DNA of 64,000 nucleotides from the NCBI RefSeq assembly GCF_000336555.1, contig NZ_KB375281.1:310001-374000 (forward strand), given 5' to 3'. The position numbers and the translations under genes were made by a program. Source of the DNA: Afipia clevelandensis ATCC 49720 (lineage in GTDB: Bacteria; Pseudomonadota; Alphaproteobacteria; Rhizobiales; Xanthobacteraceae). The notes under the pieces were generated by a model that saw only the letters and a list, made by a program, of their open reading frames with translations, made no database searches and was not told the DNA's origin. This document shows positions 7,882 to 16,408 of the stretch, piece after piece (positions within the stretch are counted from its first letter, which is position 1; every line of letters begins with the position of its first letter).

Positions 7882-8661
7882 ATGAATGGCGTACGCACAA
7901 ACACGCTTGCGTCTCTGCGTGGCGCCATCGGACGCCTTGAAAGCGAGCCGGATGGTCTTGCGCGCGTGACGCTAGGCCATGCCGCGGCCGACGCTGTCCT
8001 CCAGGGCGGGCTGGTGCGCGGCGCGCTGCATGAAGTGTTCGCAGAGGGTGGCCGTCACGGCGCCGCAGCGACAGGATTCATCGCGGGTCTGGCCCATCGC
8101 CTGATCGGACGGCGGCCTCTGCTCTGGGTGCAGCAGGATTTTGCGGAACGCGAATCCGGCGCGCTCTCCATGAGCGGATTGCAGGAACTCGGTCTCGATC
8201 CGCGTCTGCTGGTGATGGTGCGGGCGAAGGATGCAGAAACCGCGCTGCGTGCGGCTTCCGACGCGCTCGCCTGTGACGCGCTGGGCGCTGTGGTGCTGGA
8301 TGTCTGGGGCGAGGTGCGCCAACTCGATCTGGTCGCGAGCCGCAGGCTGACGCTGGCCGCGCGTGCTTCGAATGTCGCGTGTCTCGTGCTGCGCACAGCG
8401 GCAACGCCGTCCGCCAGCACTGCGGAGACGCGGTGGATTGCGCGCGCCGCGCCTTCCTTGCCGGTCATCGAAGCATGGGGTGCGCCGATGCTGGATGCGC
8501 AGCTTGTTCGCAACCGTCACGGCGAAACTGGACGATGGATCATGGAGTGGAAATGTGATGAGGGCCTCTTCCGTGAAAGCGCGGCGCATCCTCAGTTTAT
8601 GGCTCCCGCGTCTGCCGACAGACCGCTTGAAACGATTGCCGGGCGACGGCGCGCCGGATGA
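7882..8661 (+). CDS. imuA: ImuA, RecA-like accessory protein of the mutasome
   Basis: A 259-residue ImuA-family protein, a RecA/SulA-like fold that works with ImuB and DnaE2 in damage-induced mutagenesis. The start LASLRGAIGRLE and the segment GALHEVFAEGG are typical of the family. The classical Walker A of RecA is not preserved; the core keeps AATGFIAGLAHRL and PLLWVQQDFAERESG. I choose the ATG at 7882 because AAGGAG lies six bases before it; the ATG at 7852 has no such site. It is the first gene of imuA-imuB-dnaE2, downstream of a LexA box, and its 3' end overlaps imuB by about 100 bases. Confidence 0.9.
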   Translation: MNGVRTNTLASLRGAIGRLESEPDGLARVTLGHAAADAVLQGGLVRGALHEVFAEGGRHGAAATGFIAGLAHRLIGRRPLLWVQQDFAERESGALSMSGLQELGLDPRLLVMVRAKDAETALRAASDALACDALGAVVLDVWGEVRQLDLVASRRLTLAARASNVACLVLRTAATPSASTAETRWIARAAPSLPVIEAWGAPMLDAQLVRNRHGETGRWIMEWKCDEGLFRESAAHPQFMAPASADRPLETIAGRRRAG

Positions 8662-10147
8662 CGCGCAGCCTTGCGTCGTCGTCGGCAAGCTGAACAACGC
8701 GCTGCAGATCACGGCGCTGAACGACGCTGCGGCGCATATCGGCCTTGAGACTGGCCTACCGTTGGCGAATGCTCGCGCCATCTGTCCCGAGGTGCAGGTC
8801 TTCGACGCCGACGAGGCGGCTGACCTCGTCTTGCTGGAAGCCATCGCCGACTGGTGCGACCGGTTCACGCCGCTGGTCGCGCTCGATCCGCCCCATGGAT
8901 TACTGCTCGACATCAGCGGCTGCGCGCATCTGTTTGGTGGCGAAGCCGCGATGCTGCGCACGGTGTGTGACCGGTTCACGCGGCAGGGTTTTATCGTCAA
9001 CGCGGCGATTGCTTCTACGCCGGTCTGTGCGCGGACCATGACGCGCGCGGTGCGAAGCTGCATCGTGCCCGATGGTGAAGAGGCGCGGGCGGTCAGTTCG
9101 CTTCCGGTGTTCGCCTTGTGCGCGGATGACGCCATCACGCGCGGGCTGCGCCGGGCCGGTTTGAAAACCATCGGCGATGTCGCCGCGCGTGCGCCGCATG
9201 AAATCTCCGCGCGGTTCGGCGCCGCATTTACCAGCCTGCTGCGGCAGGCATTGGGGCATGGCGATGCGCCGATCAGTCCGCGCAAGCCGCCGCCGGATTT
9301 CATGGTGGAGAAGCGCTTTGCCGAACCGGTCGCCACCGACACCGTGATTGCCGCGATTCTCTCGAGCCTCGCGCAGATGCTGGTCGCCGTGATGGACAGG
9401 CAGGGCAAGGGCGCGCGGCGGCTGGAAGCGAGTTTCTTCCGCACCGACGGCGCGGTGCGCACCATCGCGGTAGAGACCGGCCAGCCTATCACCAAGGTCA
9501 AAGTGATCGACCGCCTGTTCCGCGAGCGGCTGGATGCGCTGGCCGATCCGCTCGATCCCGGGTTCGGCTTCGACCTGATCCGGCTCTCTGCGAGCCATAT
9601 CGAGATCGTGGTGCAGGAGCAGCGTGATTTCGACACCCGCGCACAGGACAATGACGATGTCGCCGCACTGGTGGACCGTCTCTCCGCGCGTCTCGGCGGC
9701 CGGCGCGTCGTGGTTCATTTGCCGCAGGATACGCATATTCCGGAACGGGCAGTATTGCCTGTGCCGGCGCAGCAGCATCTTGCCGCGGCTTCAGATGCCG
9801 AATGGCCGGAGCGTGTTCAGGCCGAGCCGCCGCTGCGGCCGCTGCGGATGTTCGAGCAGCCGGAGGAGATCGAGGTGCCATTCGCGGCGGTGCCTGACGG
9901 GCCGCCGCGCCGGTTCAAGTGGCGGCGCGCGTCGCACATGGTGACTCGCGTGGAAGGTCCCGAGCGCATTGCGATGGAATGGTGGAAAAATGGAGAGTCG
10001 TCACTCACCCGCGACTATTTCCGCGTCGAGGACGCAGAAGGGCTGCGTTTCTGGATTTATCGCGACGGTCTCTACGATCGCGAACTCATCGACGACAAGG
10101 GTGAAAGCATCAAGCCCAAATGGTTCGTCCATGGGGTGTTCGCATGA
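8558..10147 (+). CDS. imuB: ImuB, catalytically inactive Y-family polymerase homologue
   Basis: A 529-residue Y-family DNA polymerase homologue that tethers ImuA and DnaE2 to the replication clamp. The protein begins RRILSLWLPRLPTDRL, where an active polymerase would have its first catalytic aspartate (DxDxFF); here the acidic pair is missing. LLLDISGCAHLFGG keeps the second motif region. Finger/thumb helix-hairpin-helix elements follow (RRAGLKTIGDVAARAP). The C-terminal ImuB tail includes a conserved RPLRMFEQP, which could be a clamp-binding segment (tentative). The ATG at 8558 follows GGAG and is inside imuA. The stop overlaps the dnaE2 start as ATGA, so all three genes are coupled. Confidence 0.92.
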   Translation: MRASSVKARRILSLWLPRLPTDRLKRLPGDGAPDDAQPCVVVGKLNNALQITALNDAAAHIGLETGLPLANARAICPEVQVFDADEAADLVLLEAIADWCDRFTPLVALDPPHGLLLDISGCAHLFGGEAAMLRTVCDRFTRQGFIVNAAIASTPVCARTMTRAVRSCIVPDGEEARAVSSLPVFALCADDAITRGLRRAGLKTIGDVAARAPHEISARFGAAFTSLLRQALGHGDAPISPRKPPPDFMVEKRFAEPVATDTVIAAILSSLAQMLVAVMDRQGKGARRLEASFFRTDGAVRTIAVETGQPITKVKVIDRLFRERLDALADPLDPGFGFDLIRLSASHIEIVVQEQRDFDTRAQDNDDVAALVDRLSARLGGRRVVVHLPQDTHIPERAVLPVPAQQHLAAASDAEWPERVQAEPPLRPLRMFEQPEEIEVPFAAVPDGPPRRFKWRRASHMVTRVEGPERIAMEWWKNGESSLTRDYFRVEDAEGLRFWIYRDGLYDRELIDDKGESIKPKWFVHGVFA

Positions 10148-13100
10148 AGGTCACAGACTATGCGGAAATCGGCATCACGACCAATTTCTCGTTCCTGCGC
10201 GGCGGATCGCAGCCGCAGGACTATGTGCATCAGGCCAGTGAATACCGCCTGCCGGTGATCGGCATTGCTGATCGCAACACGCTGGCAGGCGTGGTGCGGG
10301 CCTATAGCGAGCTTTCAAACCCTGATGTCAAACATAAGCCGAGGCTTCTGATCGGATCGCGTATTGTTTTCGCAGATGGGACGCCGGACATTCTGGTCTA
10401 TCCGCGTGACCGCGCAGCCTATGGCCGTCTCTGCCAGTTGCTGTCACGCGGCAAATTGAGAGCGGAGAAAGGTGAGTGTTTTCTCCGGTTCGAGGACCTG
10501 CTGGATTTTGCGGAAGGACAGTTACTGATCCTGACGCTGCCGCATCGCTTTGACTCGGCGGCAGCCTTGAAGGTGCTTGACCGGCTGAAGCGCAGCCGGG
10601 CCGATGGCGTGTGGCTGGCCGCGAGCCTGCTGTATCACGGAGACGATACGCGGCGTCTGTCTCGCCTGTATCGGATCGCCTCAACCGCGCGCGTGCCGCT
10701 GCTCGCGACCAACGATGTTCTCTATCATCATCCCGCCCGCCGTCCGCTGCAGGATGTGCTGACCTGCATTCTTGAAAAGACCACCATTCATGCCGTCGGC
10801 AAAAAGCTGCAGGCCAATGCCGAGCGGCACATGAAGCCCGGCTATGAGATGGCGCGGCTGTTTCGCGATCTGCCGGAAGCGGTTGAGGAGACGATGCGAT
10901 TTGCGAAGCGCATCACGTTCACGCTCGAGGAACTGAAATATCAATATCCCGACGAGCCGGTCCCGCCGGGCAAGACGGCGCAACAGCATTTACGCGATCT
11001 CACCGAAGCCGGGATTCGGCGTTATTTCCCGGGCGGTATTGACGAGAAGCTGCGTGGAACGATCGAAAAGGAGCTGGCTCTCATCGAGAAGCTCGGCTAC
11101 GCGCATTACTTCCTGACCGTACATGACATCGTTCATTATGCCCGAGGACAGAAGATATTGTGTCAGGGGCGCGGGTCGGCGGCGAATTCCGCCGTTTGCT
11201 ACATGCTCGGCATTACGTCTGTAAATCCCGCTGAAACCGATGTGCTGTTCGAGCGCTTCATCTCCGAGGAGCGGCTCGAACCGCCCGATATTGATGTGGA
11301 TTTCGAGCATTCGCGGCGCGAGGAGGTGATGCAGTATGTCTATCGCCGCTATGGTCGCCACCGCGCGGCGATTGTCGCCACCGTTATTCACTACCGACCG
11401 CGCAGCGCTATCCGCGATGTTGGCAAGGCACTGGGATTAACGGAGGATGTCACCGCCGCACTGGCCGATACGGTCTGGGGAAGCTGGGGCACGGGCGTCA
11501 GCGATATGCAGATCAGACAGGCAGGCTTCGACCCGCAGAACGGAATGATCCGCCGCGCGGTCGAACTCGCCACCGAACTGATCGAGTTTCCGCGCCACCT
11601 GTCGCAGCATGTCGGCGGTTATCTGCTGACGCAGGACAGCCTCGACACCTATGTGCCCATTGGCAATGCCGCGATGGACGACCGCACGTTCATCGAGTGG
11701 GACAAGGACGATATCGATGCCTTGAAAATGATGAAGGTCGATGTGCTGGCGCTGGGCATGCTGACCTGCATCCGCAAGTGCTTCGATCTGATCGCGGATC
11801 ATAAAAATCGGCGCTACGAACTGGCGGACATCAAGGCGGAGAACAAGGACAGCGGTCCGGTGTTCGACATGCTGTGCCGGGGTGAATCCCTTGGCGTGTT
11901 TCAGGTGGAAAGCCGCGCGCAGATGAACATGCTGCCGCGCCTGAAGCCGCGCACCTTCTACGATCTTGTGATCGAAGTCGCCATCGTTCGTCCGGGACCG
12001 ATCCAGGGCAAAATGGTGCATCCCTATCTGAAGCGGCGGCAGATGAAGCCCGAGGAGATTGAATATCCCTATCCGAAGGGAGGCGATCCGAACGAGCTTC
12101 GCAGTGTGCTGCACAAGACGCTCGGCGTACCGCTGTTTCAGGAACAGGCGATGCGCATTGCCATGGCGGCGGCGGACTTCACGCCCGAAGAGGCGAATGG
12201 CCTGCGGCGTGCGATGGCAACTTTCCGCAATGTAGGCACCATGCCGAAATTCGAGCGGCGCATGGTGGATCGCATGATCGCGCGCGGTTACGATCCTCAA
12301 TTCGCGGTCAGTTGCTTCGATCAGATCAAGGGTTTCGGCAGCTACGGATTTCCCGAGAGTCATGCGGCGGCGTTCGCGCAGCTTGTCTATGTCTCGTCAT
12401 GGATCAAGTACTATCATCCGGATGTGTTCTGTTGCGGTCTTCTGAATTCGCAGCCGATGGGATTCTATGCCCCGGCGCAGATCGTCGGCGATGCGCGCAA
12501 GAACGGCGTCGATATTCGCGAGATCGATGTGTCGCGCAGTTTCGGGCAGAACACGCTGGAGGAAAAATCGGGTCCTCGGGATCATTGCGCTGTGCGGCTT
12601 GGTTTCCGGCAGATCGACGGCTTCGACGTTTACGATCCGGATGACGAAAAGCTGGATGAAAGCAAGCCTGCGGCATTGCGTGGCAGGAAGAAGCCACGCG
12701 AAGATTACTGGGATCAGCGCATTGTCGCCGCGCGGGCGCGAAAGCCGTTCGGGTCACTGGAAGATTTTGCCCGTGAAACAGGATTGCCGAAACGCGCGCT
12801 GATCCTGCTGGCGGACGCCGATGCGTTCCGTTCGCTCGGGCTGGATCGCCGCGAGGCGCTCTGGACCGTACGCCGTCTGCCGGATGATGTCGCGCTACCG
12901 CTGTTTGAGAGCGCGGCGGCGCGGGAGCAGCCGGACGAAGCCGCGCAACCATTGCCGCAGATGCCGCTGCCGGAGCAGGTGGTGGCCGATTATCAGACCG
13001 TCCGGTTGTCGCTGAAGGGGCACCCGATGGAATTCCTGCGGGCCACATTTGCACGCGAAGGCATTGTTCCGTGCCGGGATGTGTCGCACGTCAGCGACAG

Positions 13101-13518
13101 GCGGCGCGTGCGCTGTGCCGGTGTCGTGCTGGTGCGGCAGCGGCCCGGCAGCGCCAAGGGCGTGGTGTTCATGACGCTGGAGGATGAAACCGGCATCGCC
13201 AATATCGTGGTGTGGCCGAAGGTGATGGAAAAATTCCGCAAGGAAGTGATGGGTGCCCGTCTGATCGAAGTGCAGGGGACGATCCAGAGCAGCCCGGATG
13301 AAGTCGTGCATCTGGTGGCCGAGCGTCTGGTCGATCGTTCGTCCGATCTGATGAATCTGGCCAACGATGCGCCTCGGCGAAAGCATGCCGTGCCCGATGG
13401 CGCCAATGTGATCGAGCCGCTGGAAGACGAACTGCCTGCGCGCGACGGAACTCCGCCGCACAAGATGCGTCATCCGCGCAATGTGCGAATCCTTCCACGC
13501 TCGCGGGATTTTCATTAA
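10144..13518 (+). CDS. dnaE2: Error-prone DNA polymerase III alpha subunit DnaE2 (ImuC)
   Basis: A 1124-residue C-family DNA polymerase that performs SOS-induced translesion synthesis with ImuA and ImuB. The catalytic aspartates lie in PPDIDVDFEHSRRE (about residues 380-393). CQGRGSAANS and FRNVGTMPKFERRM are further palm/fingers signatures. The N-terminal PHP domain is degenerate (TTNFSFLRGGS in place of the histidine-rich motif of replicative DnaE), as usual for DnaE2, so no proofreading is expected from it. The C-terminal OB fold (residues about 980-1050) includes GVVFMTLEDETGIANIVVWP. The ATG at 10144 overlaps the imuB stop by four bases, so it is the third gene of the SOS operon. Confidence 0.95.
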   Translation: MKVTDYAEIGITTNFSFLRGGSQPQDYVHQASEYRLPVIGIADRNTLAGVVRAYSELSNPDVKHKPRLLIGSRIVFADGTPDILVYPRDRAAYGRLCQLLSRGKLRAEKGECFLRFEDLLDFAEGQLLILTLPHRFDSAAALKVLDRLKRSRADGVWLAASLLYHGDDTRRLSRLYRIASTARVPLLATNDVLYHHPARRPLQDVLTCILEKTTIHAVGKKLQANAERHMKPGYEMARLFRDLPEAVEETMRFAKRITFTLEELKYQYPDEPVPPGKTAQQHLRDLTEAGIRRYFPGGIDEKLRGTIEKELALIEKLGYAHYFLTVHDIVHYARGQKILCQGRGSAANSAVCYMLGITSVNPAETDVLFERFISEERLEPPDIDVDFEHSRREEVMQYVYRRYGRHRAAIVATVIHYRPRSAIRDVGKALGLTEDVTAALADTVWGSWGTGVSDMQIRQAGFDPQNGMIRRAVELATELIEFPRHLSQHVGGYLLTQDSLDTYVPIGNAAMDDRTFIEWDKDDIDALKMMKVDVLALGMLTCIRKCFDLIADHKNRRYELADIKAENKDSGPVFDMLCRGESLGVFQVESRAQMNMLPRLKPRTFYDLVIEVAIVRPGPIQGKMVHPYLKRRQMKPEEIEYPYPKGGDPNELRSVLHKTLGVPLFQEQAMRIAMAAADFTPEEANGLRRAMATFRNVGTMPKFERRMVDRMIARGYDPQFAVSCFDQIKGFGSYGFPESHAAAFAQLVYVSSWIKYYHPDVFCCGLLNSQPMGFYAPAQIVGDARKNGVDIREIDVSRSFGQNTLEEKSGPRDHCAVRLGFRQIDGFDVYDPDDEKLDESKPAALRGRKKPREDYWDQRIVAARARKPFGSLEDFARETGLPKRALILLADADAFRSLGLDRREALWTVRRLPDDVALPLFESAAAREQPDEAAQPLPQMPLPEQVVADYQTVRLSLKGHPMEFLRATFAREGIVPCRDVSHVSDRRRVRCAGVVLVRQRPGSAKGVVFMTLEDETGIANIVVWPKVMEKFRKEVMGARLIEVQGTIQSSPDEVVHLVAERLVDRSSDLMNLANDAPRRKHAVPDGANVIEPLEDELPARDGTPPHKMRHPRNVRILPRSRDFH

Positions 13519-13587
13519 TACGATTTGTGAATTGTGCCCGTTGACGACATCCGCATCAATCAGCACCGCTGATGCCGGAGCTGCTCC

Positions 13588-14988
13588 ATGAAAACCATTC
13601 GCGATATCCTCTCGGACCTCTGGTCTCTCGGCGGCGGCGATCCATCCGCACTCGATACCGTCACGCTGACGGGATCTGAGCCGATCCTGCCGTCAACCTT
13701 CCGGGTCGGCGCGGCGTCTCAGGTCACGATCGCTGCCGCGGGTCTTGCCGCGGCAGAGATATGGAAAGCCCGCAGCGGACAATCGCAGGGACTTTCAGTG
13801 GATATGACTCATGCGGCGGTCGAATGCCGCAGCGAGCGCTATCTGCGCGTGGATGACAAGCCGCCGCCACCGGCGTGGGACGCCATCGCGGGCGTGTATA
13901 AAACCGGCGATGGCCGCTTCGTGCGCCTTCACACCAATTTTCCGCATCATCGCGACAATGTCTGCAAGGTGCTGGCCTGCAAGCCGGAGCGCGACGACGT
14001 GCAGCGCGCCCTGATGCAATGGAAGGGGGAGGACTTCGAGACCGCCGCCTATGCCGGCGGATGCGTGGTGTCCATGATGCGCTCGCATGATGAGTGGATG
14101 GCGACGGATCAGGCGAAGGCGCTTGACCACCTGCCGCTGATCCAGATCGAGAAGATCGGTGACGCGCCGCGGCGTCCATGGCCAATGGGTGATCGCCCGC
14201 TGTCCGGATTGCGCGTGCTCGATCTGTCGCGAGTGATCGCAGGCCCTGTTGCCGGGCGCACTTGGGCGGCGCATGGCGCGGATGTGATGTTGATTTCATC
14301 ACCCAACCTGCCGTCGATCCCCTGGCTGGTGATCGACACCGGGCGCGGCAAGCTCTCTGCTTCTGCCGATCTCAAAACCGAAGCGGGACGGGATACCCTG
14401 CGCAGTCTGCTGGCGTCGGCGGATGTCTTTTTCCAGGGCTATCGTCCGCAATCCATCGCCGCGCTCGGCTTCTCGCCGGAGGACGTGGCGCAGGTCAGTC
14501 CTGGCATCGTCTATGTCTCGCTGTGTGCTTACGGCCATGCCGGGCCATGGGCGGGGCGGCGCGGATTCGATTCGCTTGTCCAGACTTCAACCGGCTTCAA
14601 CGAAGCCGAGGGCAGGGCCGCCGGGACCGCTGGCCCGAAAGAACTGCCGATGCAGATCCTGGATCACGCCACAGGTTACCTGATGGCGTTCGGTGCGATG
14701 ATGGCGCGATTGCGGCAGTCGCGCGAAGGCGGAAGCTGGCATGTGAAAGTGTCTCTGGCGCAGACCGGCCGCTGGCTGTGGAGCCTCGGCCGGCTCGAAG
14801 ACGGCCTTTCGGCTGCTGATTTGCCGATGGATCAAGTCCTTCCTTTCCTGCAGCAAAGCCCGTCCGGATTTGGTGCGCTGCAAGACGTCCGTCATGCAGC
14901 CATCATGTCGGCGACACCGGCATTCTGGGAGCGCCCGGCAGTGCCGCTGGGATCGAGCGCGCCGGTCTGGCCGTCACGATCCCGTTAA
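13588..14988 (+). CDS. Family III CoA-transferase (CaiB/BaiF type) with N-terminal extra domain
   Basis: A 466-residue family III CoA-transferase, moving CoA between carboxylic acids by a ping-pong reaction. The family core starts only at about residue 205 with LSGLRVLDLSRVIAGPVAGR. The expected catalytic aspartate is D328 in RRGFDSL. The first 200 residues look like the C-terminal part of the same fold (AEIWKARSGQSQGLSVDMTHAAVE), so the protein seems to carry an extra or rearranged half-domain. Start: ATG after GGAG at a seven-base spacing. It stands alone, 69 bp after dnaE2, without an obvious operon partner. The substrate is unknown. Confidence 0.8.
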   Translation: MKTIRDILSDLWSLGGGDPSALDTVTLTGSEPILPSTFRVGAASQVTIAAAGLAAAEIWKARSGQSQGLSVDMTHAAVECRSERYLRVDDKPPPPAWDAIAGVYKTGDGRFVRLHTNFPHHRDNVCKVLACKPERDDVQRALMQWKGEDFETAAYAGGCVVSMMRSHDEWMATDQAKALDHLPLIQIEKIGDAPRRPWPMGDRPLSGLRVLDLSRVIAGPVAGRTWAAHGADVMLISSPNLPSIPWLVIDTGRGKLSASADLKTEAGRDTLRSLLASADVFFQGYRPQSIAALGFSPEDVAQVSPGIVYVSLCAYGHAGPWAGRRGFDSLVQTSTGFNEAEGRAAGTAGPKELPMQILDHATGYLMAFGAMMARLRQSREGGSWHVKVSLAQTGRWLWSLGRLEDGLSAADLPMDQVLPFLQQSPSGFGALQDVRHAAIMSATPAFWERPAVPLGSSAPVWPSRSR

Positions 14989-15091
14989 CTGAAAATAATA
15001 TCCATCACGGTGTTTTTTGATTGTCCTGAACCGGGAAGTGGCCCTATTAGCTCACGGGCTGCGTCAGCCTGCCGCAGGACCATTGATACCC

Positions 15092-16354
15092 ATGGCTGAA
15101 AAGACAACCGGATTGACTGCCTTGCTTGCCAGAGCCCGCGCGATGTCCCGGCGGACAATCGTTGTGCTCGCCGGCCTTGTCGTGGTCGCCGGAATTGCAG
15201 CTTTCAGCCTGACCCGCTCCGGCTCTATCCCGAAAGATCACTCGGACATTTCAAGCCAATCACGCAAGGGGCTGCTGCGCTATACGCCGACGGCGGCGGA
15301 ATGGGCGACCCTGACCGTACAGCCGGTGACGGAGCGAGCGTTCCGCGCCGAGCATGTCACCGAAGGCAAGATTGCCGTCGATGAAGACCGCTCGACACCC
15401 GTTTTCTCGCCCTATGCCGGCCGCGTCACCAAGCTGCTCGCCCGTCCGGGGGACAAGGTCACGCAGGGCCAATCGCTGTTCGTGATCGAAGCGGCCGACA
15501 ATGTGCAGGCCCAGAACGATTTCATCACGGCGGCGACCGCGCTGAACAAGGCGAAGTCGCAGCTCGAACTGGCGCAGATTCAGGACAAGCGGGCACGCGA
15601 TCTTTACGAAGGCAAGGCCGCGCCGCTGAAAGACTATCAGCAGTCGCAGGCGGGGCTGGTATCGGCGCAGAACGACATGCGCTCGAGCGAGACCGCACTC
15701 GAAGCCGCACGCAATCGCCTGCGCATGCTCGGCCTGACCGAGGAAGCGATCACCGCTTTCCAGGAGAAGGGCAGCATCAACCGCGAAACCGTGATCGTCT
15801 CGCCGATCGCCGGCACCGTGGTTCAGCGCAAGATTGGTCCCGGACAATATGTCAACGCCGGCGCCAGCGATCCCGTATTCGTGGTCGGCGATCTGTCGAC
15901 CGTGTGGCTGACGGCCTTCGTGCGCGAGACCGAGGCGCCTGCCATCGAAGTCGGGCAGGAAGTCATGTTCAGCGTGCTCGCGTTTCCGGGGCGGACCTTC
16001 AACGCGCGCATCAATTACATTTCCGCGGCCATTGATCCCGCCTCCCGCCGCCTGATGGTGCGCGCCACCATCGACAATCCCGGCGAAGCCCTAAAGCCGG
16101 AGATGTTCGCCAACGTCACCATCTATTCCGCCGGCGACCGCCCGGCGGTCGGTGTGCCGAAGCAGGCGCTGATCTATGAAGGCGATCAGGTGAGGGTCTG
16201 GGTGGTGCGCGACGACAAGTCCATCGAGCTGCGCCAGATCAAGATCGGCATGACCAACGGCGATCTTGTCGAGGTGAAGAGCAATCTGTCGGCAGGCGAG
16301 AATATCGTCGCGCGCGGCAGCCTGTTCATAGATCGCGCCGCGTCCGGCAGCTAG
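15092..16354 (+). CDS. RND efflux periplasmic adaptor subunit (CzcB/CusB-like)
   Basis: A 420-residue membrane-fusion protein linking an RND pump to an outer-membrane channel. An N-terminal membrane anchor (RRTIVVLAGLVVVAGIAAFS) is followed by the barrel-sandwich hybrid half GRVTKLLARPGDKVTQGQSLF. A long helical hairpin (about residues 125-210) leads to the second half (SPIAGTVVQRKIGPGQYVNAG), the beta-barrel and the membrane-proximal domain. I see no cluster of Met or His residues that would prove metal binding. The ATG at 15092 has AGGA upstream at wide spacing; an ATG at 15143 is possible. It is followed after 54 bp by the pump gene in the same direction. Confidence 0.88.
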   Translation: MAEKTTGLTALLARARAMSRRTIVVLAGLVVVAGIAAFSLTRSGSIPKDHSDISSQSRKGLLRYTPTAAEWATLTVQPVTERAFRAEHVTEGKIAVDEDRSTPVFSPYAGRVTKLLARPGDKVTQGQSLFVIEAADNVQAQNDFITAATALNKAKSQLELAQIQDKRARDLYEGKAAPLKDYQQSQAGLVSAQNDMRSSETALEAARNRLRMLGLTEEAITAFQEKGSINRETVIVSPIAGTVVQRKIGPGQYVNAGASDPVFVVGDLSTVWLTAFVRETEAPAIEVGQEVMFSVLAFPGRTFNARINYISAAIDPASRRLMVRATIDNPGEALKPEMFANVTIYSAGDRPAVGVPKQALIYEGDQVRVWVVRDDKSIELRQIKIGMTNGDLVEVKSNLSAGENIVARGSLFIDRAASGS

Positions 16355-16408
16355 TCCGCTCCGTGTCTTTCCCCGACGTCATCCGCTCCCGCTGAAAGAC
16401 CGGTCTCG

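Noticed and set aside
7972-9651. A 559-codon open frame on the minus strand across imuA and imuB
   Set aside because: It is antisense to two clear SOS genes, Ser/Arg-rich, and shows no domain; such frames are common in high-GC DNA.
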